Below are positions 21,294-31,764 of a DNA stretch of 64,000 nucleotides, piece after piece. The stretch comes from an uncultured Pelagibacteraceae bacterium (GTDB lineage: Bacteria; Pseudomonadota; Alphaproteobacteria; Pelagibacterales; Pelagibacteraceae). Position 1 is the first letter of the stretch; each line of letters opens with the position of its first letter. The DNA lies in contig CACHCL010000004.1 of NCBI GenBank assembly GCA_902578315.1, forward strand, positions 31,001 through 95,000. Direction: 5' to 3'. Under the pieces are notes generated by a model. The model ran no database searches, was not told the origin of the DNA, and saw nothing but the letters and a program-made list of their open reading frames with translations. A program made the position numbers and the translations under genes.

Positions 21294-22742
21294 TTAATTT
21301 CTCCAAAAAGAAGGAAAAAATAAAACCAATACTGCGAAAAGTTCTAATCTTCCTAGTAACATTCCAGCAGATAAAATCCATTTAGATAAATCTGGTATCT
21401 CCCTGTAATTACCATTTGGCCCAATTACATCTCCTAATCCAGGTCCTACGTTCGAAATAGAACTTGCAGCTCCTGAAATTGATGTTATGAGATCTAATCC
21501 ACTTATGGATAAAAGCATCGCGATAATTAAAAAAATAAATAAAAAAGTAAAAATAAAAATAATTACTGAATTTATAAACGAATCTGAAATCTTTTGATTA
21601 TTATACTTGGTAATTATGACGCTATTTGGAGAAATAAGTTTTTTAATTTGATTTTTTAAGAATATTAAAAGCATTTGTAATCTAAAAATTTTGATTCCAC
21701 AAGCTGTAGAGCCCGCACAACCGCCAATAAACATTAAAAGTAAGAAAAAAATTAAAGAAAATTTTCCCCATAAACCAAAATCATCAGTTACATAACCTGT
21801 ACCAGATAAAATTGAAATTACATTAAATGATGAAATTCTAATTTTATCCGATAAACTACTTTCATAATTAATAAATATCAAATAAAAGAACATTATAAAA
21901 ATAGAGATTGCTAGTAAATAAATCAATCCTTTAATCTGCACATCTTGAAAAAAAATTTTCTTATTTCCTTGAGCAAATTTTAAATATGAAATGAAGGGTA
22001 TGCTACCCAAAATGATGAAAATACTTGCAATGATTTCAATATTTGAATTTCTAAAAAAACCAATCGAGTCGTTATGAGTTGAAAAGCCTCCAGTTGCGAT
22101 AGTTGTCATTGCATGGCTAACGCTATCAAATACCGTCATACCAAAAATCCAATAGAAAAATGCACAAACAAAAGTAAGAAAAATATAAGTAGAGATAATG
22201 ATTGTAGCTACTTCAATAGTCCTTGGGAGAATTTTTTCAGTGCTGTCAGGCCCTTCCATTTTAAATAATTGCATTCCACCGACTTTTAATAATGGTAGTA
22301 TTGTTATTGCCATAACTACTATTCCTATTCCACCAAGCCACTGCATTATTGCTCTCCATAATAAAATACTCTTAGGGCTATTATCTAAATCAGATATGAT
22401 TGTTGCACCTGTAGTTGTAATACCTGACATACTTTCAAAAAAAGCATCACTTAAAGTGAAATTTTGATTAGAGAGCAAAAAGGGCAAACTACCAAAAGCT
22501 GCAACCATAACCCAAGCTAAACATGAAAATAAAAATGTTTGCCTTAAATTTAGTTTAAATTCTTTCTCTAGATTTGCTAATACGAATAATATTCCAATAA
22601 AAATTGTAACAAATGACGCAGATATAAAACTATGGCTTCCCTCATTTAGAGTTACTTGAATTGCGTAAGGCGCTAACATAGATGATCCTAAAACAACTAG
22701 TAATATACCGATTAAAAAAAAGACTGTTTTGTTTGTAGCCAT
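21294..22742 (-). CDS. trkH: Trk-type potassium uptake protein TrkH
   Basis: P-loop segments SGITTTGATII, HAMTTIATGGFSTH, GGCAGSTACGIK, SSISNVGPGLGDVIGP. Confidence 0.95.
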   Translation of the reverse strand: MATNKTVFFLIGILLVVLGSSMLAPYAIQVTLNEGSHSFISASFVTIFIGILFVLANLEKEFKLNLRQTFLFSCLAWVMVAAFGSLPFLLSNQNFTLSDAFFESMSGITTTGATIISDLDNSPKSILLWRAIMQWLGGIGIVVMAITILPLLKVGGMQLFKMEGPDSTEKILPRTIEVATIIISTYIFLTFVCAFFYWIFGMTVFDSVSHAMTTIATGGFSTHNDSIGFFRNSNIEIIASIFIILGSIPFISYLKFAQGNKKIFFQDVQIKGLIYLLAISIFIMFFYLIFINYESSLSDKIRISSFNVISILSGTGYVTDDFGLWGKFSLIFFLLLMFIGGCAGSTACGIKIFRLQMLLIFLKNQIKKLISPNSVIITKYNNQKISDSFINSVIIFIFTFLFIFLIIAMLLSISGLDLITSISGAASSISNVGPGLGDVIGPNGNYREIPDLSKWILSAGMLLGRLELFAVLVLFFPSFWRN

Positions 22743-22835
22743 AAAATTTGAGATTATTTAAATACTTCTAAAATTCAACTTAATATCATGCAATTATATC
22801 TGTATTTTGAGCATAAAATTTAATAAACCATATTA

Positions 22836-24398
22836 ATGCTTGATAACAACATAATTCAATCTACTTCTTCTTGGCCATTTGTTGAAATTAGAAAACTTAT
22901 TAAAGATAGAAAAGATATCATAAAAAAAAAGAATAAAATAACCTTTCAAACTGGATATGGTCCTAGTGGTCTACCACATATAGGAACTTTTGGAGAAGTT
23001 GCTAGAACTACTATGATGATTAATGCTCTTAATCATATTCAAAAAATCGAACATGAATTAATTACTTTTTCTGATGATATGGATGGACTAAGAAAGGTTC
23101 CAGAAAATATTCCAAACGATAAAATTTTAAAAGAAAATTTAGGTAAACCTTTAACATCAATACCTGATCCATTTAAAAAATATAATAGTTTTGGTGAACA
23201 CAACAATGAAATGCTTAAAGAATTTTTAAATAAATTTAACTTTAAATTTATTTTTAAGAGTTCTACCGAAAATTATAAAAAGGGGGTCTTCAATTCCTCC
23301 CTGATGCGCGTTTTAGAAAAATACGAAGATATTATGAATATCATTTTGCCTACTTTAAGAGAAGAAAGACGGAAAACTTATTGTCCATTTTTACCTATAT
23401 GTCCAACCACAGGTAGGGTTCTCGAGATACCAATGGTAAGTATGGATAAGAAGACCGGCGCTATAGTTTTTGATAACAAAGGCAAAAAAGTTGAGTCTAA
23501 TATTTTAGACGGAAAATGTAAATTACAATGGAAAGTTGACTGGGCGATGCGATGGTTTACTTTTGATGTTGATTTTGAGATGTACGGTAAAGATTTGACG
23601 GAGAGCGCTATACTATCATCTAAGATTTGCAGAACGCTAGGAAAAAAACCCCCAAATGGATTTGCATATGAATTATTTTTAGATGAAAAGGGAGAAAAAA
23701 TTTCTAAATCTAAAGGTAATGGAATATCAATAGATCAATGGCTCAGGTACGCTTCTCCTGAAAGCTTAGCTTTATATATGTATCCAAATCCAAAAAGAGC
23801 AAAAAAACTTTATTCTGAGGTCGTACCAAAGACTGTTGATGAATATCTAAATTATATTGAAAAATATCCTAAAGAGGACATTAAGGAAAAATTAATGAAC
23901 CCTGTTTGGCATATTCATAATGGACAACCACCAAAAGAAAAAATCGTAATGCCTTTTTCAATGTTGTTAAATTTGGTTGGTTCTAGTAATGCAGACAATA
24001 AAGATATTCTCTGGAAGTTTATTAATAGATTTCATAAAGAATTAAAACCGGCAGATCATAAAATACTTGATGGGTTGACTGAATATGCAATAAATTATTT
24101 TAAAGATAAAGTTGAACCAAATAAAAAATTTAAAAAGCCTGATCAAAATGAGAAAAAAGCCTTACAAAATTTAATTAATAAACTTCAACAAATTGACCAG
24201 TCATTATCACCAGAGGAAATTCAAACTCATGTATACACTGTAGGTAAAGAAAATGGATATGATAAAAATTTAAGAGACTGGTTTAAACTGATATATGAAG
24301 TTGTATTTGGAGAAGAAAACGGTCCAAGGATGGGTTTTTTCATAAGTTTTTTTGGACTTAATGAAACAATTGAATTAATAAAGAATAAAATAAAATAA
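22836..24398 (+). CDS. lysS: Lysyl-tRNA synthetase, class I
   Basis: GPSGLPHIGTFGEV (HIGH-like) and KISKSKGN motifs, class I LysRS architecture. Confidence 0.95.
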   Translation: MLDNNIIQSTSSWPFVEIRKLIKDRKDIIKKKNKITFQTGYGPSGLPHIGTFGEVARTTMMINALNHIQKIEHELITFSDDMDGLRKVPENIPNDKILKENLGKPLTSIPDPFKKYNSFGEHNNEMLKEFLNKFNFKFIFKSSTENYKKGVFNSSLMRVLEKYEDIMNIILPTLREERRKTYCPFLPICPTTGRVLEIPMVSMDKKTGAIVFDNKGKKVESNILDGKCKLQWKVDWAMRWFTFDVDFEMYGKDLTESAILSSKICRTLGKKPPNGFAYELFLDEKGEKISKSKGNGISIDQWLRYASPESLALYMYPNPKRAKKLYSEVVPKTVDEYLNYIEKYPKEDIKEKLMNPVWHIHNGQPPKEKIVMPFSMLLNLVGSSNADNKDILWKFINRFHKELKPADHKILDGLTEYAINYFKDKVEPNKKFKKPDQNEKKALQNLINKLQQIDQSLSPEEIQTHVYTVGKENGYDKNLRDWFKLIYEVVFGEENGPRMGFFISFFGLNETIELIKNKIK

Positions 24399-25444
24399 TG
24401 TTTTCAATATTTAAACCTTATATATTTTCTCTAGACCCAGAAGTCGCTCATGATCTAGCTATTAAATCACTGAAATTCAATGTTTTACCGAAAAACCTTT
24501 TCAGCGTTGAGAAGGAAGAAATTTTAGAAATAAATTTATTAGGAGAAAAATTACCTAATCCCATAGGTTTAGCTGCAGGTTTTGATAAAAGTGCTGAAGT
24601 CTATAATTCCTTATTTAAACTAGGTTATGGTTTTGTAGAAGTTGGAACAATTACTCCTAAAAGACAACTAGGAAATCCAAAACCCAGAATTTTTAGACTA
24701 GAAAAAGATGAGGCTTTAATAAATCGGCTTGGCTTTAACAATCACGGCTGTGAAATTGTTTCACAAAGAATACAACGTAATTTACCAAATGGTTTTTTAG
24801 GAATTAATATAGGGCCAAATAAAGATTCAAAAAATAAAGAGGAGGATTATTACTTATGTTTGTCTAAACTTGCATCTTATGCAAGTTATTTAACAATTAA
24901 TATTTCTTCTCCAAATACAGAAGGTTTAAGAGACTTTCATGACCAAAAAGCTCTCGAGAAGCTTCTTTCAGGAATCAATAAAATAAAAAAAGAGAAGAAT
25001 ATTAAAAAGCCGATCGTTATTAAACTCTCTCCAGATATTCAAGACCGTGAAATCAGTAATATAATTGAATTAATTACGAAATTTAGGATTGATGGGATAA
25101 TTATTTCCAATACAACAGACAGCAACCGTGACAGCTTATCTGATGCTAGAAAAAATGAAAAAGGAGGACTATCTGGTAAACCTTTGAAAAATCTATCTAC
25201 AAGTTTGATAAAAAAGTTTTATAGGGAAACTAAAGGTAAACTGGAGATAATTGGCGTCGGAGGCATTGACTCAGGGCAAGCAGCTTTTGAGAAGATATGT
25301 GCTGGAGCTAATGCAGTGCAATTATATACAGGCATGGTATATAAAGGCCCAGGAGTAGTTAAAGACATGAAAAAAGAGTTAATTTCAATTTTGAAAAAAG
25401 AAAATCTTAAAAATATAAGTGAAGCAGTTGGAATTAATGCTTGA
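24398..25444 (+). CDS. pyrD: Dihydroorotate dehydrogenase (class 2, quinone type)
   Basis: NPIGLAAGFDKSAEV, GFVEVGTITPKRQLGNPKPRIFRL, NISSPNTEGLRDF, GVGGIDSGQAAFEKICAGANAVQLYTG. Confidence 0.97.
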   Translation: MFSIFKPYIFSLDPEVAHDLAIKSLKFNVLPKNLFSVEKEEILEINLLGEKLPNPIGLAAGFDKSAEVYNSLFKLGYGFVEVGTITPKRQLGNPKPRIFRLEKDEALINRLGFNNHGCEIVSQRIQRNLPNGFLGINIGPNKDSKNKEEDYYLCLSKLASYASYLTINISSPNTEGLRDFHDQKALEKLLSGINKIKKEKNIKKPIVIKLSPDIQDREISNIIELITKFRIDGIIISNTTDSNRDSLSDARKNEKGGLSGKPLKNLSTSLIKKFYRETKGKLEIIGVGGIDSGQAAFEKICAGANAVQLYTGMVYKGPGVVKDMKKELISILKKENLKNISEAVGINA

Positions 25445-25485
25445 CCCTTTTCAACACTAGAATTATACAACCTTAGGAATAATTT

Positions 25486-25764
25486 ATGTCAAAAAAATGT
25501 GAGTTAACAGGAGTATCACCTTTAAAAGGTCACAACGTCAGCCATGCAAAAAACAAAACGAAGAGAAGATTTTTGCCCAACTTGAAGAAAGTTACTTTTA
25601 GAAGCGATATATTAAAGAAAGATATCAAGCTAAATGTAGCTAACGCAGCTTTAAGAACTGTAGATTTTAAAGGCGGACTTGATAAATTCTTAATTTCTGC
25701 AAAAAATGCAAAACTTTCAAAAAAAGTAAAAAAAATTAAAGCCTCTATTTCAGCTAAATCATAA
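25486..25764 (+). CDS. rpmB: 50S ribosomal protein L28
   Basis: CELTGVSPLKGHNVSHAKNKTKRRFLPNL. Confidence 0.97.
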   Translation: MSKKCELTGVSPLKGHNVSHAKNKTKRRFLPNLKKVTFRSDILKKDIKLNVANAALRTVDFKGGLDKFLISAKNAKLSKKVKKIKASISAKS

Positions 25765-25765
25765 A

Positions 25766-26341
25766 ATGAATTTGTACTATAAACTATCAATTTTGATGGG
25801 GATTGTAGTAGTTTTATCTAATTTTCTAGTTCAATTTCCTGTTCAGTATTTTGGCTTAAGTGAATTATTAACTTACGGAGCCTTTAGCTATCCTATTACT
25901 TTTTTAATAACTGATTTAGCTAATCGTGCCTACGGAAAGATAGTAGCAAGAAAAGTTGTGTACTTTGGATTTGTAATTGGAATATTACTTACGCTTGTAG
26001 TTTCGACAAACTTTGACGATATAATTTCAATACGAATAGCAATAGGCTCTGGAACTGCCTTTTTTGTCGCTCAAAATTTAGATGTTCAAGTATTTGACAA
26101 ATTAAGAAAAAAAGATTGGTTCATTGCACCTCTTACATCATCATTTTTTGGATCAATAACAGATACTTTCTTATTTTTTTCAATATCTTTCTACTCGACT
26201 GGAATTCCTTGGGTGACATTAGCTCTAGGAGATTTCGCAGTTAAGTTATTTATTACATTAATTATGTTAATTCCTTTCAGGCTTTTACTTCATAAAATTA
26301 AAGATTATACAGAAAATTCAGACTCAAAAGTTAAATTCTAA
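25766..26341 (+). CDS. VUT family / queuosine precursor transporter-like membrane protein
   Basis: [52 protein letters not shown] typical of YhhQ/VUT family. Confidence 0.85.
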   Translation: MNLYYKLSILMGIVVVLSNFLVQFPVQYFGLSELLTYGAFSYPITFLITDLANRAYGKIVARKVVYFGFVIGILLTLVVSTNFDDIISIRIAIGSGTAFFVAQNLDVQVFDKLRKKDWFIAPLTSSFFGSITDTFLFFSISFYSTGIPWVTLALGDFAVKLFITLIMLIPFRLLLHKIKDYTENSDSKVKF

Positions 26342-28155
26342 TGGATAGTTTTTTTATTTTTTTCAACAAATAAATCAGTTAATTGATTAATCATAACATC
26401 ACCTAAATCTTGAACATCAGTAATTTTAACCGCTTTTTTATAATATCGAGTAACATCATGACCTATTCCTATTGCCAGTAATTCAATGTTTGATTTACCT
26501 TCAATCCATTTAACAGTTTTTTTTAAATTTGACTCCAAATAGTCGCTTGTGTTTGTAGATAGTGTAGAGTCGTCTACAGGAGCGCCATCTGAAATAACCA
26601 TTAAAATCTTTCTGTCCTCTTTTCTTTTATTCATCTTATTAAAAGCCCACTTAAGAGCTTCACCATCGATATTTTCTTTGAGCAATCCTTCCTTTAACAT
26701 TAAGCCAATATTATTTTTAGCCTGTCTCCACTGAGTGTCAGCAGATTTATAAATAATGTGTCTCAGGTCATTTAGCCTACCAGGAAAGTTGGGTTTTTCA
26801 TTTTTCATCCACTTTTCTCTTGAAGATCCACCTTTCCAATGTTTTGTTGTAAATCCTAGTATCTCAACTTTAACCATACATCTTTCTAGTGTTCTTGATA
26901 GTATATCTGCACAAATAGCTGCGACAGATATTGGCTTACCTCTCATTGAACCTGAGTTATCTATTAAAATGGTTACCAACGTATCTTTGAATTCTATATC
27001 TTTCTCTTTTTTAAATGAAAGTGAATTAAACGGATCCATTATAATTCTTGGAAGTTTGGACGTATCTAATAAACCCTCCTCTAAATCAAAGTTCCAAGAT
27101 CTATTCTGTTTTGCGAGTAATTTCCTTTGCAATTTGTTTGCTAATTTTGAAATAAAATTTTTAAGTTGTAATAACTGTTGATCTAAACTTTTTCTTAGCC
27201 TATCAAGCTCATCTGAACTTTCTAAATCCTCAGCTTTGATTATTTCATCGAATTCATCTGTATAGATTTTATATTTTAAATCTCCAAAATTCATATTATT
27301 CTCTTTTTTAGAATCTATCCTTTTGCTATCTGCTATTTCAACTTGATCCTCTGCTTCATTTGTCTCTTTAGTCTCATTATTCAAATCTGGAACATTTGCA
27401 TCAATTAACATTTCTTCATTTTTTTCCTCTTTTTGCTTTGTTTTTTGCTCCTGATTTTTAGTTTTAGATTGTTTATCTTCATTTCTATTGTCGTCGTCTT
27501 TTTTTTCCTCATCATCTATATTTTCGTCTAAGCTCATATTGGAAATCAGTTGAGAAATGAGTGAATTAAATTTCTCTTGATCTAAAAATGAGTCTTTAAG
27601 CTCAGAAATTTTGTTCTTAAAATTATCATTTAAATCTTTTTTATAAGATCTTAACTTCTTATCTATTTGATTTTCATTTTTGAATTCTAAAAATTTTACT
27701 CTTAAATAATTTTCAAACGATTCTACTATTTTATCCTCGCTACTTTTAAGGTCTAATCCTGAAACTCTTTTTTGATAAAATTTTTCTATATTATTTTTTA
27801 CTCCTTTAAAATAATTTGTTCCAATTTTTTCACATCTGATTTTTTCCGAGATATTGTAAAGCTTTTTTGAAATATTACCCTCTGGTTCGTGTCTTTTTAG
27901 AGTCTGTTTATCTGAAAATCTAAAACTTAACGATTTTGAGTCTGCGATGGCTCTTATTTCTTCATAGTTTATTTTATTATTTAAATTATCTGGAGCAGGT
28001 AACCTTATTAAATTTTTCTCTGATTTAGTTGGTTGATTTCCAAAAGAAACCTCAATTTTTTGTGAATTAGATAATGATCTTACGGTAGAGCTTATAGCAG
28101 TTTTAAAATCCTCTATTTTTTCTTTTTTTGTGTCCACTTTTTTAAATTGAAACAT
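26338..28155 (-). CDS. cobT: CobT-like protein (cobaltochelatase CobT family, VWA domain)
   Basis: C-terminal VWA with [17 protein letters not shown]; acidic/charged central linker; [14 protein letters not shown]; follows cobS. Confidence 0.9.
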   Translation of the reverse strand: MFQFKKVDTKKEKIEDFKTAISSTVRSLSNSQKIEVSFGNQPTKSEKNLIRLPAPDNLNNKINYEEIRAIADSKSLSFRFSDKQTLKRHEPEGNISKKLYNISEKIRCEKIGTNYFKGVKNNIEKFYQKRVSGLDLKSSEDKIVESFENYLRVKFLEFKNENQIDKKLRSYKKDLNDNFKNKISELKDSFLDQEKFNSLISQLISNMSLDENIDDEEKKDDDNRNEDKQSKTKNQEQKTKQKEEKNEEMLIDANVPDLNNETKETNEAEDQVEIADSKRIDSKKENNMNFGDLKYKIYTDEFDEIIKAEDLESSDELDRLRKSLDQQLLQLKNFISKLANKLQRKLLAKQNRSWNFDLEEGLLDTSKLPRIIMDPFNSLSFKKEKDIEFKDTLVTILIDNSGSMRGKPISVAAICADILSRTLERCMVKVEILGFTTKHWKGGSSREKWMKNEKPNFPGRLNDLRHIIYKSADTQWRQAKNNIGLMLKEGLLKENIDGEALKWAFNKMNKRKEDRKILMVISDGAPVDDSTLSTNTSDYLESNLKKTVKWIEGKSNIELLAIGIGHDVTRYYKKAVKITDVQDLGDVMINQLTDLFVEKNKKTIH

Positions 28156-29119
28156 TTATCGAAGATTCGGGCAAATCTTCACCAAAACATCTTTGGTAAT
28201 ATTCAGAAATTATTTTTTTTTCTAAATCATCGCATTTATTTAGAAAGGTTATTCTAAAAGCATATCCCTTATCTTTAAAAATATCAGTATTTTCCGCCCA
28301 ATGTAAAACTGTGCGAGGACTCATTACAGTAGATATATCACCGTTCATAAACCCTTTTCTAGTAAGATCAGCAACTTTAATCATATTTGACATTAACTCC
28401 TTGCCTTCTTTGTTATTGAAGCTTTTATTTTTGGCTACAATTATTTCCAATTCTTTTTCAAACGGTAAATAATTTAAAGTTGAAACAATATTCCATCTAT
28501 CCATCTGACCTTGATTTATTTGTTGAGTTCCGTGATAAAGACCAGTTGTGTCACCTAAACCTACTGTATTAGTGGTAGCAAAAATTCTAAAAAAATCATG
28601 CTGTTCCAAGACCTTGTTTTTATCTAGTAGTGTGAAATTTCCACTACTTTCTAAAACTCTTTGAATAACAAACATGACATCAGGTCGACCTGCATCATAC
28701 TCATCAAATACTAAAGCTACCGGGTTTTGAATTGACCAAGGAAGAATTCCCTCTTTAAATTCAGTGACTTGTTTTCCGTCTTTTAAAATTATCGCATCTT
28801 TACCAATTAAATCTATTCTACTTATATGACTATCTAAGTTTACTCTTACACAAGGCCAGTTAAGTCTGGCTGCGACCTGTTCTATGTGTGTAGACTTACC
28901 AGTACCATGATAACCTTGTATAAGAACTCTTTTATTAAATGAAAACCCAGCTAAAATAGCTAATGTCGTATCTTTATCAAATTTATAATCTGGGTCTATT
29001 TTGGGTACATATTCATTTTTTTTAGAAAAGGCTCCTACCTTCATTTCACTTTCAAGACCAAAAGTTTGTTTTACGGATAGTTTAATATCGGGTTTTTGTA
29101 AAAGTTGATTTGTATTCAT
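28142..29119 (-). CDS. cobS: CobS-like AAA+ ATPase (MoxR-type)
   Basis: [65 protein letters not shown]. Confidence 0.93.
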   Translation of the reverse strand: MNTNQLLQKPDIKLSVKQTFGLESEMKVGAFSKKNEYVPKIDPDYKFDKDTTLAILAGFSFNKRVLIQGYHGTGKSTHIEQVAARLNWPCVRVNLDSHISRIDLIGKDAIILKDGKQVTEFKEGILPWSIQNPVALVFDEYDAGRPDVMFVIQRVLESSGNFTLLDKNKVLEQHDFFRIFATTNTVGLGDTTGLYHGTQQINQGQMDRWNIVSTLNYLPFEKELEIIVAKNKSFNNKEGKELMSNMIKVADLTRKGFMNGDISTVMSPRTVLHWAENTDIFKDKGYAFRITFLNKCDDLEKKIISEYYQRCFGEDLPESSINVSI

Positions 29120-29631
29120 TTTTTTCCAAAAGTTTTTTTAAGTTGACTGTACGCTAAAGTAATTTTTTTTAATTTATCTTCAAATTTTTTACTTCCTCGA
29201 TTTTTATCAGGATGATATTTTTTTACAAGTTCTTTAAATTTAGATTGAATTTTTTCCCATTTAACCTCAACATTTAGCTCCATAACCTGAAAAGCATCAC
29301 GGTCAGTTTGAGACATCTTAGTTTTTTTGAAATCCCTGTAATTTGCGGACTGAAAAATATTTAATTTATCATCTAAAGCATTATTCCACAAAATATTGAA
29401 AAAATTGTCTGAAGAGCCAAAATTTTTTGTAGATTTATGCCAAGTAAGATCAGATTTAATAAAATACTCTATCTCTTGATCATTCATGTTTTCAAAATAA
29501 TTCCAATTTTTATTAAAAATTTTTATATGTTTTAAACAAAGCAATCTATATTTTTTGCTATTATCCTTTTCAATTGGTGCTTTATATGAACCTATCTCTT
29601 TACAATTTTCCCAGTCACATATAATTTTCAT
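29116..29631 (-). CDS. J-domain (DnaJ-like) protein
   Basis: C-terminal KYHPDKNRGSKKFEDKLKKITLAYSQLKK (HPD motif); adjacent to cobS. Confidence 0.92.
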   Translation of the reverse strand: MKIICDWENCKEIGSYKAPIEKDNSKKYRLLCLKHIKIFNKNWNYFENMNDQEIEYFIKSDLTWHKSTKNFGSSDNFFNILWNNALDDKLNIFQSANYRDFKKTKMSQTDRDAFQVMELNVEVKWEKIQSKFKELVKKYHPDKNRGSKKFEDKLKKITLAYSQLKKTFGKK

Positions 29632-29661
29632 TATAGGATTCTATATATTAAATTTTGAATA

Positions 29662-29919
29662 ATGAAAAATTATTTTGACAACATTGAACAGAAATTGCGT
29701 AAGAACATTAATTTTGAAAAAATTGAAATAATTGATAATTCACATAAGCATAAGGGTCATAAGTCTTTTTCATCAACTAAGCTACATTTAGCTTTGAATA
29801 TTAAGTCAAACTATCTTGTATCACTATCAAAGCTTGATGCACACAAGCTTATTATGAAAGTTTTAGAAGATGAATTGAAGACCAAAATTCATGCTCTCGA
29901 GATTAAAATTTATTCATAG
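29662..29919 (+). CDS. bolA: BolA family protein
   Basis: DNSHKHKGHKSFSSTKLHLALNI...LVSLSKLDAHKLIMKVL, ALEIKI. Confidence 0.88.
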   Translation: MKNYFDNIEQKLRKNINFEKIEIIDNSHKHKGHKSFSSTKLHLALNIKSNYLVSLSKLDAHKLIMKVLEDELKTKIHALEIKIYS

Positions 29920-31015
29920 CTTTGCTATATTTTTTTAAATGAGATACAGAAATTTTAAATTTATTAGGCAAATATGTTTTTCCAATTTTATTTAGTAAAA
30001 TAAAATTTATTTTTTCGTCCTGATTTTTTTTGTCATTCTTTAGGTATGGAATTAACTTATCCAAAATGTTCTTATTATTAAATTTCTTATACGTATATGA
30101 CAAATTATTTTCATCATAAATTTTTAATATTTCGTTGTATGTTTTTTCACTACATAGCTTCTTAATTTTTGATAGCTTTGTTGCCAGCACCATTCCAGAA
30201 AGCACAGCTTCACCATGAGTTATTTTACTCGAATAATTATTTTTTACCTCAATTGCATGAGCAAAAGTATGTCCAAAATTAAGAACCATTCTTAAGTTTT
30301 TTTCATCAACATCTTTGTTAACGAAATATAATTTTACCAAACAGCTTTTTTTTATTGCATAAACCAACTCTTTAGCTTTTTTTACCAGAATATTTTGTGT
30401 ATTTTTTTTAAGCCAGTCAAAAAATTTTTTATCTTTAATAATCGAATGTTTCAAAATTTCAGCGTAACCACATATCATCTCCCTTTTTTTTAAACTTTTT
30501 AAAAAAGAAGTATCGCTTAACACTAGTTTAGGTTGGTAAAAAGATCCTATTAAGTTCTTACCATAGCTTGAGTTCACCCCAGTTTTGCCGCCAATTGATG
30601 CATCAACCTGAGCTAATAAAGTTGAAGGCACGTTTATAAAATTTATTCCTCTCTTATAAATACTTGACACAAACCCAACTAAATCTCCAGTGACACCACC
30701 ACCCACAGCAATTACCAAATCAGATCTATTAAATTTATTATGTAATAACTTCTTTAAAAAAAAATTGGCAAATTTAAGCGATTTTGCCTTTTCGTTTGGC
30801 AAAAATTTTATGAAAATTAAATCATATTTTTTAAGTTTTTTTCTTAAAATCTTTTCAAATCTTTTTGGAACATTTCTATCAACCACAATCATGATTTTAT
30901 TTGTCAAAGGACAAAGTTTAGCTATTTTTTGAGGCAAGATTCCTAAAATATTTTCACCAATTAATATTGAATAATTAGTCTTAATATCTTTAAATTTAAT
31001 TTCTTGAATTCTCAT
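29903..31015 (-). CDS. aroB: 3-dehydroquinate synthase
   Basis: AVGGGVTGDLVGFVSSIYKRGINFINVPSTLLAQVDASIGGKTGVN, NFGHTFAHAIE, THGEAVLSGM. Confidence 0.98.
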   Translation of the reverse strand: MRIQEIKFKDIKTNYSILIGENILGILPQKIAKLCPLTNKIMIVVDRNVPKRFEKILRKKLKKYDLIFIKFLPNEKAKSLKFANFFLKKLLHNKFNRSDLVIAVGGGVTGDLVGFVSSIYKRGINFINVPSTLLAQVDASIGGKTGVNSSYGKNLIGSFYQPKLVLSDTSFLKSLKKREMICGYAEILKHSIIKDKKFFDWLKKNTQNILVKKAKELVYAIKKSCLVKLYFVNKDVDEKNLRMVLNFGHTFAHAIEVKNNYSSKITHGEAVLSGMVLATKLSKIKKLCSEKTYNEILKIYDENNLSYTYKKFNNKNILDKLIPYLKNDKKNQDEKINFILLNKIGKTYLPNKFKISVSHLKKYSKAMNKF

Positions 31016-31523
31016 ACAATTTCAATATCTTGTTAACAATTTCATCTTTTTTTTCAAAACTACACTTAATCCTAAAACTCGCCTCATTATAGATTTTCTT
31101 TCGTTCCAAGTAAATTTTTTTAACAGTTTCATTTAAATTTTTTTCAATTAAAAGAGGCCTCATTTTTGACTTGCTTAATCGACTAGTAAGAATGCTTAAA
31201 TTGACATCTAACCAAAAACTCACAGTCGAAATTTTTACTGCTCTTCTAATTTTTTGATTCAAAAATGCCCCACCACCTAAAGATATAACGCACTTTTTCT
31301 TTTTGATTTCATTTAAAGTTATTTTATTTTCTAATTTTCTGAAATATTCTTCGCTTTTTTTTCTGAAAATGGAGTTGATAGAGCATCCTTCTTGAGACTC
31401 TATCATTTTATCAATATCCACAAATTTATATGAGAGTTTTTTTGCTAATCTCTCTCCAATCGTAGATTTTCCAACACCCATCATGCCTGTCAAAACTAGG
31501 TTTTTAGTCAAATTCAGCTCCAA
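30996..31523 (-). CDS. aroK: Shikimate kinase
   Basis: GMMGVGKSTIGERLAKKLSYKFVDIDKMIE, CVISLGGGAFLN, SKMRPLL. Confidence 0.97.
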   Translation of the reverse strand: MELNLTKNLVLTGMMGVGKSTIGERLAKKLSYKFVDIDKMIESQEGCSINSIFRKKSEEYFRKLENKITLNEIKKKKCVISLGGGAFLNQKIRRAVKISTVSFWLDVNLSILTSRLSKSKMRPLLIEKNLNETVKKIYLERKKIYNEASFRIKCSFEKKDEIVNKILKLYENSRN

Positions 31524-31584
31524 TTTTGAAATTGATTTTTCATAAATATGTCTTAATTATTGAGTTTAAATTAAATCAAAAAGT

Positions 31585-31764
31585 ATGCAACTTAAATACA
31601 ACAGACAGCAGAGTTTAGGCAGTACGTTATTCAAATTATTTATAAAATTGTTTTTTTTACTTATTATTTTAATCGCTGCAATTTTTTTAATCGAGAAAGT
31701 GAACTTTCCAAGTCCGAAAAAAAATTATGACATTGATGTAACAAATGATATCAAAAAGTTATAA
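31585..31764 (+). CDS. Small single-TM protein (59 aa), absent from the supplied ORF track
   Basis: Hand translation: MQLKYNRQQSLGSTLFKLFIKLFFLLIILIAAIFLIEKVNFPSPKKNYDIDVTNDIKKL*. Strong hydrophobic segment; overlaps the next CDS by 20 nt. Confidence 0.65.
   Translation: MQLKYNRQQSLGSTLFKLFIKLFFLLIILIAAIFLIEKVNFPSPKKNYDIDVTNDIKKL

Noticed and set aside
26756-27181. 141-aa plus-strand ORF
   Set aside because: Antisense to the conserved CobT VWA domain; no family features.
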